A stretch of 64,000 bases of DNA from Rubrolithibacter danxiaensis. Lineage in GTDB: Bacteria > Bacteroidota > Bacteroidia > Sphingobacteriales > Sphingobacteriaceae. Below the pieces are notes generated by a model. The model was not told where the DNA came from and did not search any database. It saw only the letters and a program-made list of their open reading frames with translations. The stretch lies in assembly GCF_047272945.1 (NCBI RefSeq), contig NZ_JBKOPS010000002.1, positions 124,001 to 188,000 of the forward strand. Direction: 5' to 3'. Shown here in pieces: positions 8,912-16,679 of the stretch. The position numbers and the translations under genes are program-made. Numbering within the stretch: position 1 is the first letter of the stretch; each line of letters begins with the position of its first letter.

Positions 8912-8918
8912 TTAAACA

Positions 8919-9287
8919 ATGTTCAAGAGCCTTACAGCCTTTCTGTTAATTTTTACGGTGCTGACAGCAAATTTCAGCAAACTGTTCATTTACGCAGGCT
9001 TTGAACTTAATCAAAACTATATTACTTCTAAACTTTGTGAGAACAGGGATAAACCCGAAATGCATTGCAACGGTAAATGTTACCTGGCAAAAAAGATAAA
9101 ACAAGCAGAACAAAAAGAAAGAAATCAGGAACGCGAATCCCAAAAAAACCATTTCCAGGAGGCCTTTTTAATTGAAAAAACGCTATTGACTGCTCCTGTC
9201 AGGCCGCTATTGAAATCCGGATTCGCCGAACCAACTTTCAATCTTCCCCGATATTCTTCTGTAGTTTTTCAACCTCCTAAAGCTTAG
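8919..9287 (+). CDS. Small exported protein with CX9CX3C (MHCNGKC) motif
   Basis: A 122-residue protein of unknown function. Residues 5-20 are hydrophobic and may be a signal peptide or membrane anchor. Then come Cys40, Met48, His49, Cys50 and Cys54 in the block CENRDKPEMHCNGKCYLAKK, which looks like a soft-metal or heme-type ligand set. A highly charged Lys/Glu/Gln helix (residues 57-80) and a proline-containing tail follow. I recall similar small Cys-motif proteins before TonB receptors in other Bacteroidota, but cannot check this here. It is the first gene of the module and has its own promoter; the receptor gene follows after 87 bases. A metal-handling role is inference. Confidence 0.7.
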   Translation: MFKSLTAFLLIFTVLTANFSKLFIYAGFELNQNYITSKLCENRDKPEMHCNGKCYLAKKIKQAEQKERNQERESQKNHFQEAFLIEKTLLTAPVRPLLKSGFAEPTFNLPRYSSVVFQPPKA

Positions 9288-9374
9288 TCCTTCTTTTAGT
9301 AATTCCGGTTACAGGATAGAAAGTCTTTTTCTGCTGCCGGTATATCTTATTATTAATTTTTCAGGACTAAGTAT

Positions 9375-11702
9375 ATGAAACACTTTATTCTGTTGTGTTT
9401 GCTTATTGCCTTTCAACATAAGTCATTTGCTCAAACAAATGCTGTACGGGGCAATATATCAGATGCACAAACTCACGAGCCCCTCTTCGGTGCCAGTATC
9501 AGGATACAAAATACAAACGAAGGGACTTTGTCTGACAGGGACGGTAATTTCTCTATCAGTTCTAACAGTAAATTTGATACGATTATAATTTCCTCAACAG
9601 GTTATTATTCTAAAAAACTCTCAGTTTTCGATAAAGAGATGCAGGTTCTTTTAAGCCCGGCTGTTAATTCGTTAAAAGAAGTAGTAGTATCGGCTAATCG
9701 CGAACAGCGTAACCGCAAAGAAATACCGCTGGCTATTGATAAGATAAAATCTTCAACCATTAAAGATACCAAAGCAACTGCATTGTACCAGCTTTTAAAC
9801 AAGGTGTCGGGCGTTTATATGGTGAATCTCGGGAACGAGCAACATACCATGGCTATCCGTCAGCCCATAACATATAATGCACTTTATTTATACCTTGAAG
9901 ACGGCTTACCTATAAGGCCGACCGGCATCTTTAATCACAATGCGCTTTATGAAATTAATATGAATGAAGTAAAGGACATAGAAGTGATAAAAGGCCCCGC
10001 TTCATCCTTATATGGGAGCAATGCTATTGGCGGTGCAATAAATTTTATCAGTCAGCGACCTGTTAGCCAATCCGGACATTTTTCCTTACAGGGAGATACT
10101 CATCATTACTATCGGACAGACGCAAGGGGGAGCTTTACAGCCGGAAAGCTGGGAGTTTTTTTAAGCGGATACGCTGCTCATCAGGAAAACAGCTGGCAGG
10201 ACTACACTGATTTTGATAAGTATTCGGGAACCGTAAAGACTACATACGATATTAATTCCACAACACACCTAACTTTTACAGGAACGTATAATTACTTGAA
10301 TACGCAAACACCCGGAAATTTAGACAGTGCCCGTTTTTATAATCATAGCTACGGAAGTAATCAGCGCTTTACGTACAGAAAAGTAAGCGCTTTCAGGGCC
10401 AGTTCGCGGGTCGATCATAGCTGGAATAGCTGCAATTCAACATTTCTTACTGCTTTTTTTCGCGATAATTCTACAGGGCAGCTGCCGAGTTATTATATAC
10501 AGGATATCAGGAATACAACAGGCCAGTACATGAGATCTGCGGGCCAGGAGAATAATCAGAGCTTTAACAGCTATGGGTTTTTACTTCAGCATAGTAGCCG
10601 CTTCAACTTTTTAAATTCACAGCTGATTGCCGGTTTTTATTTGGATAACAGCCCAAGTTCATATCGTGCCGACTTCCTTACAATTAATAAAGACATAAGC
10701 CGGAATTATTATACGGGTTATACCAATACTGATTCGCTGATTGATAATTATAAAATCCGCTTATTTAATACGGCGGCTTATATGCAATATGAAATTAATC
10801 CAACAGCGCCTTTGCATATTGTAGCCGGGTTGCGTTATGATCGTGTAATTTATAATTTCAGAAATAACTTACCTATCGGCCAAACTAAGTACAAGCAGGA
10901 AGAGAAAAACAATTTTAATGTTCTTGCACCTAAAATAGGCGCTACTTACGATTTAGGAAAAGGTGCAGGAGTGTATACTAATTTCAGTATTGGATTTCAG
11001 CCGCCCGAAACCAGCACGCTTTACGGCTCCAGGCAGCTTACTCCTTTAAAACAGGCTGTTTTTTATAATTATGAATTTGGGGGATGGATTCCTCTCTTAG
11101 ATCAGAAAGTTAATTTACAAGCCAGTTTGTATGCTATGCGGGGGAAAAATGAAATTATAAGTATTTTAATGCCCGATAATACAACCCAGAACCAAAACGC
11201 AGGCACCACACAACATCTGGGCGTTGAATATACTATAACTTATTCTCCGTCTGCACAGTTTCAATTTCGTTTTAGCGGCACCAATGCCCGGCATACTTAC
11301 GTGGAATACAGCGAGGTTAGTTTTGGAAAAACCGCTACTTATAATGGCAACAGGATGACTAATGCACCAGCCTGGATTGTTAATTCGGAAATCATGTTCA
11401 AACCAGCTTTTGTAAAAGGGTTTCGTTCATCAGTAGAGTGGCAGCGGGTAGGTGAGTATTATATAAACTCTGCTAATTCTAAAACCTATAATGGGTACGA
11501 TGTTTTTAACCTTCGTTTAGGTTACGATCTGAAAAAGAACCAGGCAAAGGGGGTAGGTATCTGGTTAAATGCACTTAACCTTACGGATAAATTATATGCT
11601 ACTACTGTAACAGCTAATCAGTATGGAGTTACTTACAATGCGGCTCCTCCCAGAACCGTCACTTTAGGATTAAGTTATACACTGCCCACAAGAACAAATT
11701 AA
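9375..11702 (+). CDS. TonB-dependent outer-membrane receptor (metal-module receptor)
   Basis: A 775-residue outer-membrane transporter energised by TonB-ExbB-ExbD. A signal peptide ends at SFAQ (about residue 20). Residues 22-105 are a CarboxypepD_reg-like domain (VRGNISDAQTHEPLFGASIRI), followed by a plug domain whose end reads EVIKGPASSLYGSNAIGGAIN near residue 210. A 22-strand type barrel fills the rest. The substrate is not encoded in the sequence; the plug lacks obvious His/Met clusters. It is followed after 4 bases by the Cys/His/Met-rich lipoprotein gene, so I infer a metal or metal-chelate substrate. Siderophore, cobalamin or peptide uptake remain possible. Confidence 0.9.
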   Translation: MKHFILLCLLIAFQHKSFAQTNAVRGNISDAQTHEPLFGASIRIQNTNEGTLSDRDGNFSISSNSKFDTIIISSTGYYSKKLSVFDKEMQVLLSPAVNSLKEVVVSANREQRNRKEIPLAIDKIKSSTIKDTKATALYQLLNKVSGVYMVNLGNEQHTMAIRQPITYNALYLYLEDGLPIRPTGIFNHNALYEINMNEVKDIEVIKGPASSLYGSNAIGGAINFISQRPVSQSGHFSLQGDTHHYYRTDARGSFTAGKLGVFLSGYAAHQENSWQDYTDFDKYSGTVKTTYDINSTTHLTFTGTYNYLNTQTPGNLDSARFYNHSYGSNQRFTYRKVSAFRASSRVDHSWNSCNSTFLTAFFRDNSTGQLPSYYIQDIRNTTGQYMRSAGQENNQSFNSYGFLLQHSSRFNFLNSQLIAGFYLDNSPSSYRADFLTINKDISRNYYTGYTNTDSLIDNYKIRLFNTAAYMQYEINPTAPLHIVAGLRYDRVIYNFRNNLPIGQTKYKQEEKNNFNVLAPKIGATYDLGKGAGVYTNFSIGFQPPETSTLYGSRQLTPLKQAVFYNYEFGGWIPLLDQKVNLQASLYAMRGKNEIISILMPDNTTQNQNAGTTQHLGVEYTITYSPSAQFQFRFSGTNARHTYVEYSEVSFGKTATYNGNRMTNAPAWIVNSEIMFKPAFVKGFRSSVEWQRVGEYYINSANSKTYNGYDVFNLRLGYDLKKNQAKGVGIWLNALNLTDKLYATTVTANQYGVTYNAAPPRTVTLGLSYTLPTRTN

Positions 11703-11706
11703 TTTT

Positions 11707-12996
11707 ATGAAATCTGTTTATTTAAGCATCATTTTTTTCAGCCTGCTTGGTATTATTTCCTGCCAGCCTGGAAAAGAAACTTATACTGCAACTCTTGCCG
11801 ACAGCACAGTTGCAGAAACAACAAGTCCTTATCTTACACATGATAATAATGGAAATGCTGTTCTTTGCTGGACAGCAAAAGGTCCTTCTGATTCGCTATA
11901 CCGACTTAAATATGCGATTTTCGACTCCGAAGTGGGGAAGTTTAAAGCGACAGTTACAGTTCCGGGATCTGCGGGAACAAGCGTTTCGGCAGAAAGCATG
12001 AATAAAGTAGCATTTAAGTCTGACGGAACAGTAATAGCAGTATTTGCCAAACGTTTTGAAAATGAAAAAAATCCTTACGCGGGAGCCATTTATTACAGTA
12101 CTTCTTTTGATAACGGGAAAAACTGGACAAAAGAAAACTACCTTCATTCAGATACTTCTCATACTTACGGACGTAGTTTTTTTGATCTCTCGGTTCTAAA
12201 AAATGGCGAGATAGCTGCAATATGGTTAGATGGCCGGTATGGAAAATCTATAAAAGGATCAGCCCTGTTCTTTTCGGCTACCAGTAAAGGGAAAGGTTTT
12301 GGTGTTGATACCTGTCTGGAAAAAGGTACGTGTGAATGTTGCCGTACGGCACTTCTTACCGACAAGCAGGGAGCTATTCATATTGCCTACCGCAGTATAA
12401 CATATCCGGCCGCAATGTTGGGAAAACAAGTTCGGGATATGGTATATACAGTTTCAAAAGATAACGGGCGTACCTTTTTGCCTGTTAAAGCATTAAGCAA
12501 AGATAACTGGGCGATTGAGGGCTGCCCGCATTCCGGCCCTTCGCTGGCGGCAGGCAGTAAGGGAATAAATGCCGTTTGGTTTACCTCAGGAGGTACGCCG
12601 GGAATATACTATAGCAATTCTTCATATTCATCAACCGCATTTAGTCCGCGATCCTTACTTAGTGCTGCTGGGCGCCATCCTCAATTAATTCCAATTTCTG
12701 ATGATAAGCTGGCCTTTATCTGTGAAGAAAGTTCTTCAGTACATCATGAAGCTGGTATGGAAATAAAATCACATGCAGGTATGAATATGAATCATAACCA
12801 TTCTCCTGCTTCAGCTTCAAAAATAATTTTAAGAATTTTAAGCAACGGGAATGAAGAAAGAAGTATAGCAGTTACAAGCGGTAAATTTGCGGAGCATCAT
12901 GCAGTTGCTACTCGCGTTGGTAATAAGATTCTCGCTGCCTGGGTTAGAGAAGAGAAAGGGAAGGAAACAGTTTATTATTCTTTAATTAAATTATAA
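11707..12996 (+). CDS. Cys/His/Met-rich sialidase-fold (BNR) lipoprotein
   Basis: A 429-residue lipoprotein with lipobox LLGIISC (Cys19), probably on the outer membrane. Asp-box-like repeats (STSFDNGKNW, TVSKDNGRTF) indicate a sialidase-type beta-propeller. Three potential metal sites stand out: Cys203, 209, 211 and 212 in DTCLEKGTCECCRTA; Cys273-Pro-His275 in EGCPHSGP; and residues 346-365 with His346, 347, 356, 363, 365 and Met351, 359, 361. Such His/Met strings typify copper-binding proteins. I see no sialidase Arg triad that I would trust, so a binding rather than a glycosidase role is more likely. It lies directly after the TonB receptor gene and shares its operon. Confidence 0.72.
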   Translation: MKSVYLSIIFFSLLGIISCQPGKETYTATLADSTVAETTSPYLTHDNNGNAVLCWTAKGPSDSLYRLKYAIFDSEVGKFKATVTVPGSAGTSVSAESMNKVAFKSDGTVIAVFAKRFENEKNPYAGAIYYSTSFDNGKNWTKENYLHSDTSHTYGRSFFDLSVLKNGEIAAIWLDGRYGKSIKGSALFFSATSKGKGFGVDTCLEKGTCECCRTALLTDKQGAIHIAYRSITYPAAMLGKQVRDMVYTVSKDNGRTFLPVKALSKDNWAIEGCPHSGPSLAAGSKGINAVWFTSGGTPGIYYSNSSYSSTAFSPRSLLSAAGRHPQLIPISDDKLAFICEESSSVHHEAGMEIKSHAGMNMNHNHSPASASKIILRILSNGNEERSIAVTSGKFAEHHAVATRVGNKILAAWVREEKGKETVYYSLIKL

Positions 12997-13006
12997 ATAG
13001 AGCAAA

Positions 13007-13438
13007 ATGAAAGTGTTACTCAGTATATTAATAATCCTTCCTTTGTTTATTTCCTGTAACCAGTCTCCGAACTATAAATCTGTTCGGGATGATGTTGTAG
13101 CCATTCACGATAAAGTAATGATTGATTATGAGCTGGCATATAGAAACAAAAGGAAGCTCGATACTCTTGCAAAAAATTTAGATACCTTAAAAAATCAGCA
13201 CGATATAAATATCCGGAATAAGAAAAAGGAAATTTCCGATCTGACTGCTCAATTAGTTCATGCCGATGATTTAATGAATGACTGGATGCATAAGTTTGAT
13301 GCAGAATTGGGTAATAAAACTAATGACGAAGCAGTAGCCTATTTTAATGCTGAAAAATTAAAAATTCAATCAATAGACACCCTGTACAAGCAAGTATTAA
13401 AAAGATCGAATGAATACTTAAGTAGTGAAGAAAAATAA
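13007..13438 (+). CDS. Small helical lipoprotein of the metal module
   Basis: A 143-residue lipoprotein with lipobox LPLFISC (Cys17). The rest is predicted all-helical, with a coiled-coil-like stretch at residues 45-85 (many Lys, Asp and Leu). The motifs AIHDKVMIDYE near residue 30 and DDLMNDWMHKFDAE near residue 87 contain His and Met residues that could hold metal. I know no function for this type. It begins 10 bases after the propeller lipoprotein gene and ends at a strong hairpin terminator, so it is the last gene of the module. Confidence 0.65.
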   Translation: MKVLLSILIILPLFISCNQSPNYKSVRDDVVAIHDKVMIDYELAYRNKRKLDTLAKNLDTLKNQHDINIRNKKKEISDLTAQLVHADDLMNDWMHKFDAELGNKTNDEAVAYFNAEKLKIQSIDTLYKQVLKRSNEYLSSEEK

Positions 13439-13471
13439 CAGGCTGGGATTACTAATTAAAATTTTTGAACA

Positions 13472-13508
13472 AAGCCGAGAGTTTTAGAACTACCTCGGCT
13501 TCGTTTTT
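13472..13508. terminator. Bidirectional hairpin terminator between the metal module and hisS
   Basis: AAGCCGAG (13472-13479) pairs perfectly with CTCGGCTT (13494-13501) across a 14-base loop, followed by CGTTTTT on the plus strand. It lies between two convergent genes and can serve both. Confidence 0.75.
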
Positions 13509-13517
13509 CATGAACTG

Positions 13518-14900
13518 CTATTTTACCAATTGAATCAATTCTTCTAAGCTAACTTTCTGCTGATAACCGCTTTTCATGTTTTTCAGGGTAAGACTGCCGC
13601 TTTGAATCTCTTCGCTTCCTATCATTATTACAAAAGGAATTTTTTTATCGTCAGCGTAGCTTAGCTGTTTTTTAATTTTTGCAGAAGAGGGATACAGCTC
13701 GGCAGCAATTCCTTCAGTTCTTAATCTCTGAAGAATTGGTAAAGCAAATTTTTCCGCATCACCATCAAAGTTAGTAAGCAATACACGGGTAGTTTCTGTT
13801 GAATTATCCGGAAAAAGATTAAGTTCTTCCAGCACATCGTAAATTCGGTCTGCGCCGAAAGAGATTCCAACCCCGGTTAATCCTTTTAACCCAAAAACTC
13901 CTGTCAGGTCGTCGTATCTTCCTCCGCCGCCAATACTTCCCATTACCACTTCGTTGGTTTTTACTTCAAATATGGCACCGGTGTAATAGTTTAAACCACG
14001 GGCAAGTGTAATGTCAAGCTCAAGATTAGAGTTAAGAGTTGGGAGCTGAGAGGCAAGAAGGCTTACATATTCAAAGATCGTTTCTATTTCCTCTATACCC
14101 TTTAACCCTGTGGACGAGTTTGCTAATACCCTTTTTAAACTTTCCAGCTTTTCTTCATTTTGTCCTTCAAGTAAGATTACAGGTTTTAGCTTTTCAATAT
14201 CTTCAGATGTAAAACCTCTGTCAATAAGCTCTTTTGTAACTCCTTCAAAACCTATCTTATCTAATTTGTCAATAGCTACAGTCATATCAACAATCAGTTG
14301 CGGTTTACCTATCACCTCCACAATTCCGCTAAGAATTTTACGGTTGTTGATTTTGATAGTAAAGTCTTTCAGTCCAAGTTTACTTAAGGCTTCGTAGTAT
14401 ATTAAAATAAATTCCGCTTCGTTCAATAAGCTTTCCGATCCTACCACGTCCGCATCGCACTGATAAAATTCGCGGTAACGACCTTTCTGTGGACGATCTG
14501 CACGCCAAACCGGTTGCACCTGGAAACGTTTGAAAGGAAAAGAAATTTCATTCTGATGCATCACCACATACCGGGCGAAAGGAACAGTGAGATCGTAACG
14601 AAGGGCTTTTTCCGAGATATCTGAGGTTATAAGTTGGGAGTTATAAGTTGTAAGCTTTTGCTGGTCAATTTTTGAAAGAAAATCACCGGAATTTAAAATC
14701 TTAAAAATCAGTTTATCTCCTTCTTCTCCGTATTTTCCGGTAAGAGTTGAGAGGTTTTCCATAGCAGGAGTCTGAATTTCCTGGTAACCGAACTTCCTGA
14801 AAACAGTTTTAATGGTATCAAAAATAAAATTACGTTTTACCATTTCAGCCGGCGAAAAATCGCGGGTTCCTTTTGGTACAGATGGTTTAATAGCAGCCAT
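13518..14900 (-). CDS. hisS: Histidine--tRNA ligase
   Basis: Class II synthetase charging tRNA-His in the cytoplasm. Recognised marks are VPKGTRDFSP at the start (motif 1 region), the motif 2 region ALRYDLTVPFARYV, FKRFQVQPVWRADRPQKGRYREFYQCDAD, the histidine-site block LARGLNYYTG, and motif 3 GGGGRYDDL. The anticodon-binding domain covers about the last 95 residues. I chose the ATG at 14900 (MAAIKPSVPKG) over one five codons upstream (14915), because family members begin close to this block. Two linkers, at about residues 80-95 and 285-297, are encoded by related low-complexity DNA, described in the findings. The gene stands alone. Confidence 0.93.
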   Translation of the reverse strand: MAAIKPSVPKGTRDFSPAEMVKRNFIFDTIKTVFRKFGYQEIQTPAMENLSTLTGKYGEEGDKLIFKILNSGDFLSKIDQQKLTTYNSQLITSDISEKALRYDLTVPFARYVVMHQNEISFPFKRFQVQPVWRADRPQKGRYREFYQCDADVVGSESLLNEAEFILIYYEALSKLGLKDFTIKINNRKILSGIVEVIGKPQLIVDMTVAIDKLDKIGFEGVTKELIDRGFTSEDIEKLKPVILLEGQNEEKLESLKRVLANSSTGLKGIEEIETIFEYVSLLASQLPTLNSNLELDITLARGLNYYTGAIFEVKTNEVVMGSIGGGGRYDDLTGVFGLKGLTGVGISFGADRIYDVLEELNLFPDNSTETTRVLLTNFDGDAEKFALPILQRLRTEGIAAELYPSSAKIKKQLSYADDKKIPFVIMIGSEEIQSGSLTLKNMKSGYQQKVSLEELIQLVK

Positions 14901-15083
14901 TCGGCAAATGTACAAATAGCCGGTAAAAATTAACCTTTCTCAAATTGTAATAAAATTTCTTCAGCGCTGTAGCGATACATGCTTTCTTATCGTCATGATG
15001 GTAGTGGAAAAGATTTTATTGTTTTGTAAGGAAATTAATACATAAACTTGTAAATTTAATATACATCTAAAAACTAACTGATT

Positions 15084-15902
15084 ATGATGAGAATAAAAGC
15101 CTTCCTGGTGTGTTTTGCCTTGTTTTTTCTATGCGAATCATCTAACGCACAGGGATTATTGAACAGGCTTAAACAAAAGGCTGCTGATGCTGCAGAAAAG
15201 GTGATCGACAAAAAAACAGATGAAGCTATTAATGGCAAAGGAAACCGTAACACGAATTCGTCCCCTGCTGAAGGAGATGGTCCGGGCGTAGTTAACAACG
15301 GAAACAGCCGGAACCGTCCGACCAATAAAGGTGGCGCTGGACTGGTTACTACTCCACCCGATGTGAAGGAAAATTTGAACAGTGCGGAAAGCTCTTTCAA
15401 ATCCGGAAGCTATGGCGAAGCACGTTATGCCCTGCAGCAGGCTATGCTGGGTGTGGAAATGGAAATTGGCCAGAAGTTGTTAAAATCATTTCCCGAATCG
15501 GTTGCAGGCTTGCCTAAAGTAGCAGATCAGGACCAGGTTACAAGCACTGGTTTTGGCTGGGCCGGCTTGACTATTCACCGCGAGTACCTCAAGGATGATA
15601 AACAACTTACTTTAATACTTGCAAATAATTCTGTATGGATGTCGGCCATTAATATGTTTCTGGCAAATGGATCTTACGGGCAAACTACAGGAGGAAAGCA
15701 AGACTGGAAACAAACCAAACTGAAAGGGAACAGGGCAGTGATTGAATACGATGAAAGCAGTGGGTATAAACTTAGCGTCCCACTCGGGCAAACTTCTCTG
15801 CTTGTTTTCGAGGGCGTAAATTTTGCTAATGAGCAGGAATTGATGAACGCTGCCGGCGAGTTTGATTTAGACGGCATTAAAAAAACATTAGGCGAAAAAT
15901 AA
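15084..15902 (+). CDS. Secreted protein of unknown function (paralogue A)
   Basis: A 272-residue exported protein with a signal peptide ending SNAQ (about residue 22). Residues 22-100 are low-complexity and rich in Lys, Asp, Asn, Gly and Pro. Residues 100-272 form a compact domain (FKSGSYGEARYALQQAML, WAGLTIHREYL, YKLSVPLGQTSLLVFEG) shared with the next gene. I do not recognise a named family. The two genes are 27 bases apart and clearly arose by duplication. The first ATG (15084) and a second at 15087 are both possible starts. Function is unknown; a periplasmic or surface location is likely. Confidence 0.7.
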   Translation: MMRIKAFLVCFALFFLCESSNAQGLLNRLKQKAADAAEKVIDKKTDEAINGKGNRNTNSSPAEGDGPGVVNNGNSRNRPTNKGGAGLVTTPPDVKENLNSAESSFKSGSYGEARYALQQAMLGVEMEIGQKLLKSFPESVAGLPKVADQDQVTSTGFGWAGLTIHREYLKDDKQLTLILANNSVWMSAINMFLANGSYGQTTGGKQDWKQTKLKGNRAVIEYDESSGYKLSVPLGQTSLLVFEGVNFANEQELMNAAGEFDLDGIKKTLGEK

Positions 15903-15929
15903 ATCCATGATGTTAAACGAATTAAAGAA

Positions 15930-16520
15930 ATGAAAACACTGATTCTTACTATACTTTCTCTTGTTTCGGGGATTTCCCTTTATGCGCAGAACTTTAATAA
16001 AAACCTGGCTACTGCCCGTACCGCTTATTCAGCTGGTAAACTGGAAGATTCAAGGTTTGCTATGCAGCAAATGCTTCAGGAGCTTGACCTAATGGCCGGT
16101 AAAGAAGTACTAAAAATTTTGCCGGAAAAAATGGAGACGCTAAGTGTTAATACAGCAAATGATAATGTTTCTGGTGCAGCAGGCTTTGCAGGCGCAGTAA
16201 TTCATCGTGATTACGGATCTGCTGATAAAACTGTTTCCATTGAAATTATTAGCAATTCACCCCTTATTTCTTCTATCAACGCTATTTTAGCTATTCCCTT
16301 TATTGGCCGGGGCGGAAACGGAAATCAAAAAATAATTAAAATAGAAGGATATAAAGCACTCGTACAAAAAAATGATACGGATTCAAAATTATCTTACGAC
16401 GTGCAGGTTCCAATGGGTTCTACCTTGCTTACTTTAAAAGCAGAAGGATTTAACGAAGATGCAGTGGTAAAATTTGCCAGTGCTCTTCCAATGAGTGATA
16501 TTGCTAAAAAACTTCAATAA
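15930..16520 (+). CDS. Secreted protein of unknown function (paralogue B)
   Basis: A 196-residue exported protein with a signal peptide ending LYAQ (about residue 19). It aligns along its whole mature length with the C-terminal domain of its neighbour: YSAGKLEDSRFAMQQML against FKSGSYGEARYALQQAM, GFAGAVIHRDY against GWAGLTIHREY, and YDVQVPMGSTLL against YKLSVPLGQTSL. It lacks the low-complexity linker of paralogue A. It ends just before a strong terminator, so the two genes form a two-cistron unit. No function can be assigned. Confidence 0.7.
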   Translation: MKTLILTILSLVSGISLYAQNFNKNLATARTAYSAGKLEDSRFAMQQMLQELDLMAGKEVLKILPEKMETLSVNTANDNVSGAAGFAGAVIHRDYGSADKTVSIEIISNSPLISSINAILAIPFIGRGGNGNQKIIKIEGYKALVQKNDTDSKLSYDVQVPMGSTLLTLKAEGFNEDAVVKFASALPMSDIAKKLQ

Positions 16521-16556
16521 TTAGTACTAATAGTTTGTTTTCCGGACTATTAACTG

Positions 16557-16585
16557 AAGGAGAGTCTTGATACTCTCCTTTTTTT
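16557..16585 (+). terminator. Rho-independent terminator of the secreted paralogue pair
   Basis: GGAGAGT (16559-16565) pairs perfectly with ACTCTCC (16572-16578) over a 6-base loop and is followed by a run of seven T. It is 37 bases after the stop of paralogue B. Confidence 0.85.
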
Positions 16586-16594
16586 CATTTGTAT

Positions 16595-16615
16595 TATTTA
16601 GATTAATTATAAATA
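16595..16615. promoter_or_regulatory. Upstream 21-bp palindrome (candidate metal-repressor operator 1)
   Basis: Left arm TATTTAGATT and right arm ATTATAAATA flank one central base, with two mismatches to perfect symmetry. It matches the better copy at 16656-16676 in length and left arm. It ends three bases before the -33 element of the TonB receptor promoter. Confidence 0.5.
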
Positions 16616-16617
16616 AT

Positions 16618-16649
16618 TTGGATTTATAGAAAAAGCTCTTTTATATTTG
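16618..16649 (+). promoter_or_regulatory. Promoter of the siderophore receptor gene (-33 TTG, -7 TATATTTG)
   Basis: TTG at 16618-16620 and TATATTTG at 16642-16649 (exact TAnnTTTG) are 21 bases apart. The predicted transcription start near 16654 falls at the edge of the downstream palindrome. Confidence 0.55.
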
Positions 16650-16655
16650 CCACAC

Positions 16656-16676
16656 TATTTAGATTTAATCCAAATA
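16656..16676. promoter_or_regulatory. Downstream 21-bp palindrome (candidate metal-repressor operator 2)
   Basis: Arms TATTTAGATT and AATCCAAATA flank a central T with a single mismatch. It covers the expected +1 region and ends three bases before the ATG at 16680. Shape and target gene fit an iron-type repressor of the Fur or DtxR kind; the protein is not identified. Confidence 0.6.
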
Positions 16677-16679
16677 AAA

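Larger units (their letters stand above)
8710..8918. other. Intergenic region ahead of the TonB/metal module
   Basis: No coding frame is credible in these 209 bases. They contain two small palindromes just after the methyltransferase gene (8717-8729 and GTTAATT/AATTAAC at 8731-8747, perhaps a weak terminator), then the Fnr-like site at 8851-8866 and the promoter at 8881-8911. Confidence 0.6.

Noticed and set aside
11829..12365. Several minus-strand frames under the propeller lipoprotein gene
   Set aside because: They overlap one another and a gene with clear lipobox and propeller motifs; shadow frames only.
16647..16679. TTG start for the siderophore receptor
   Set aside because: It overlaps the -7 element and the downstream palindrome; the ATG at 16680 directly precedes the signal peptide.
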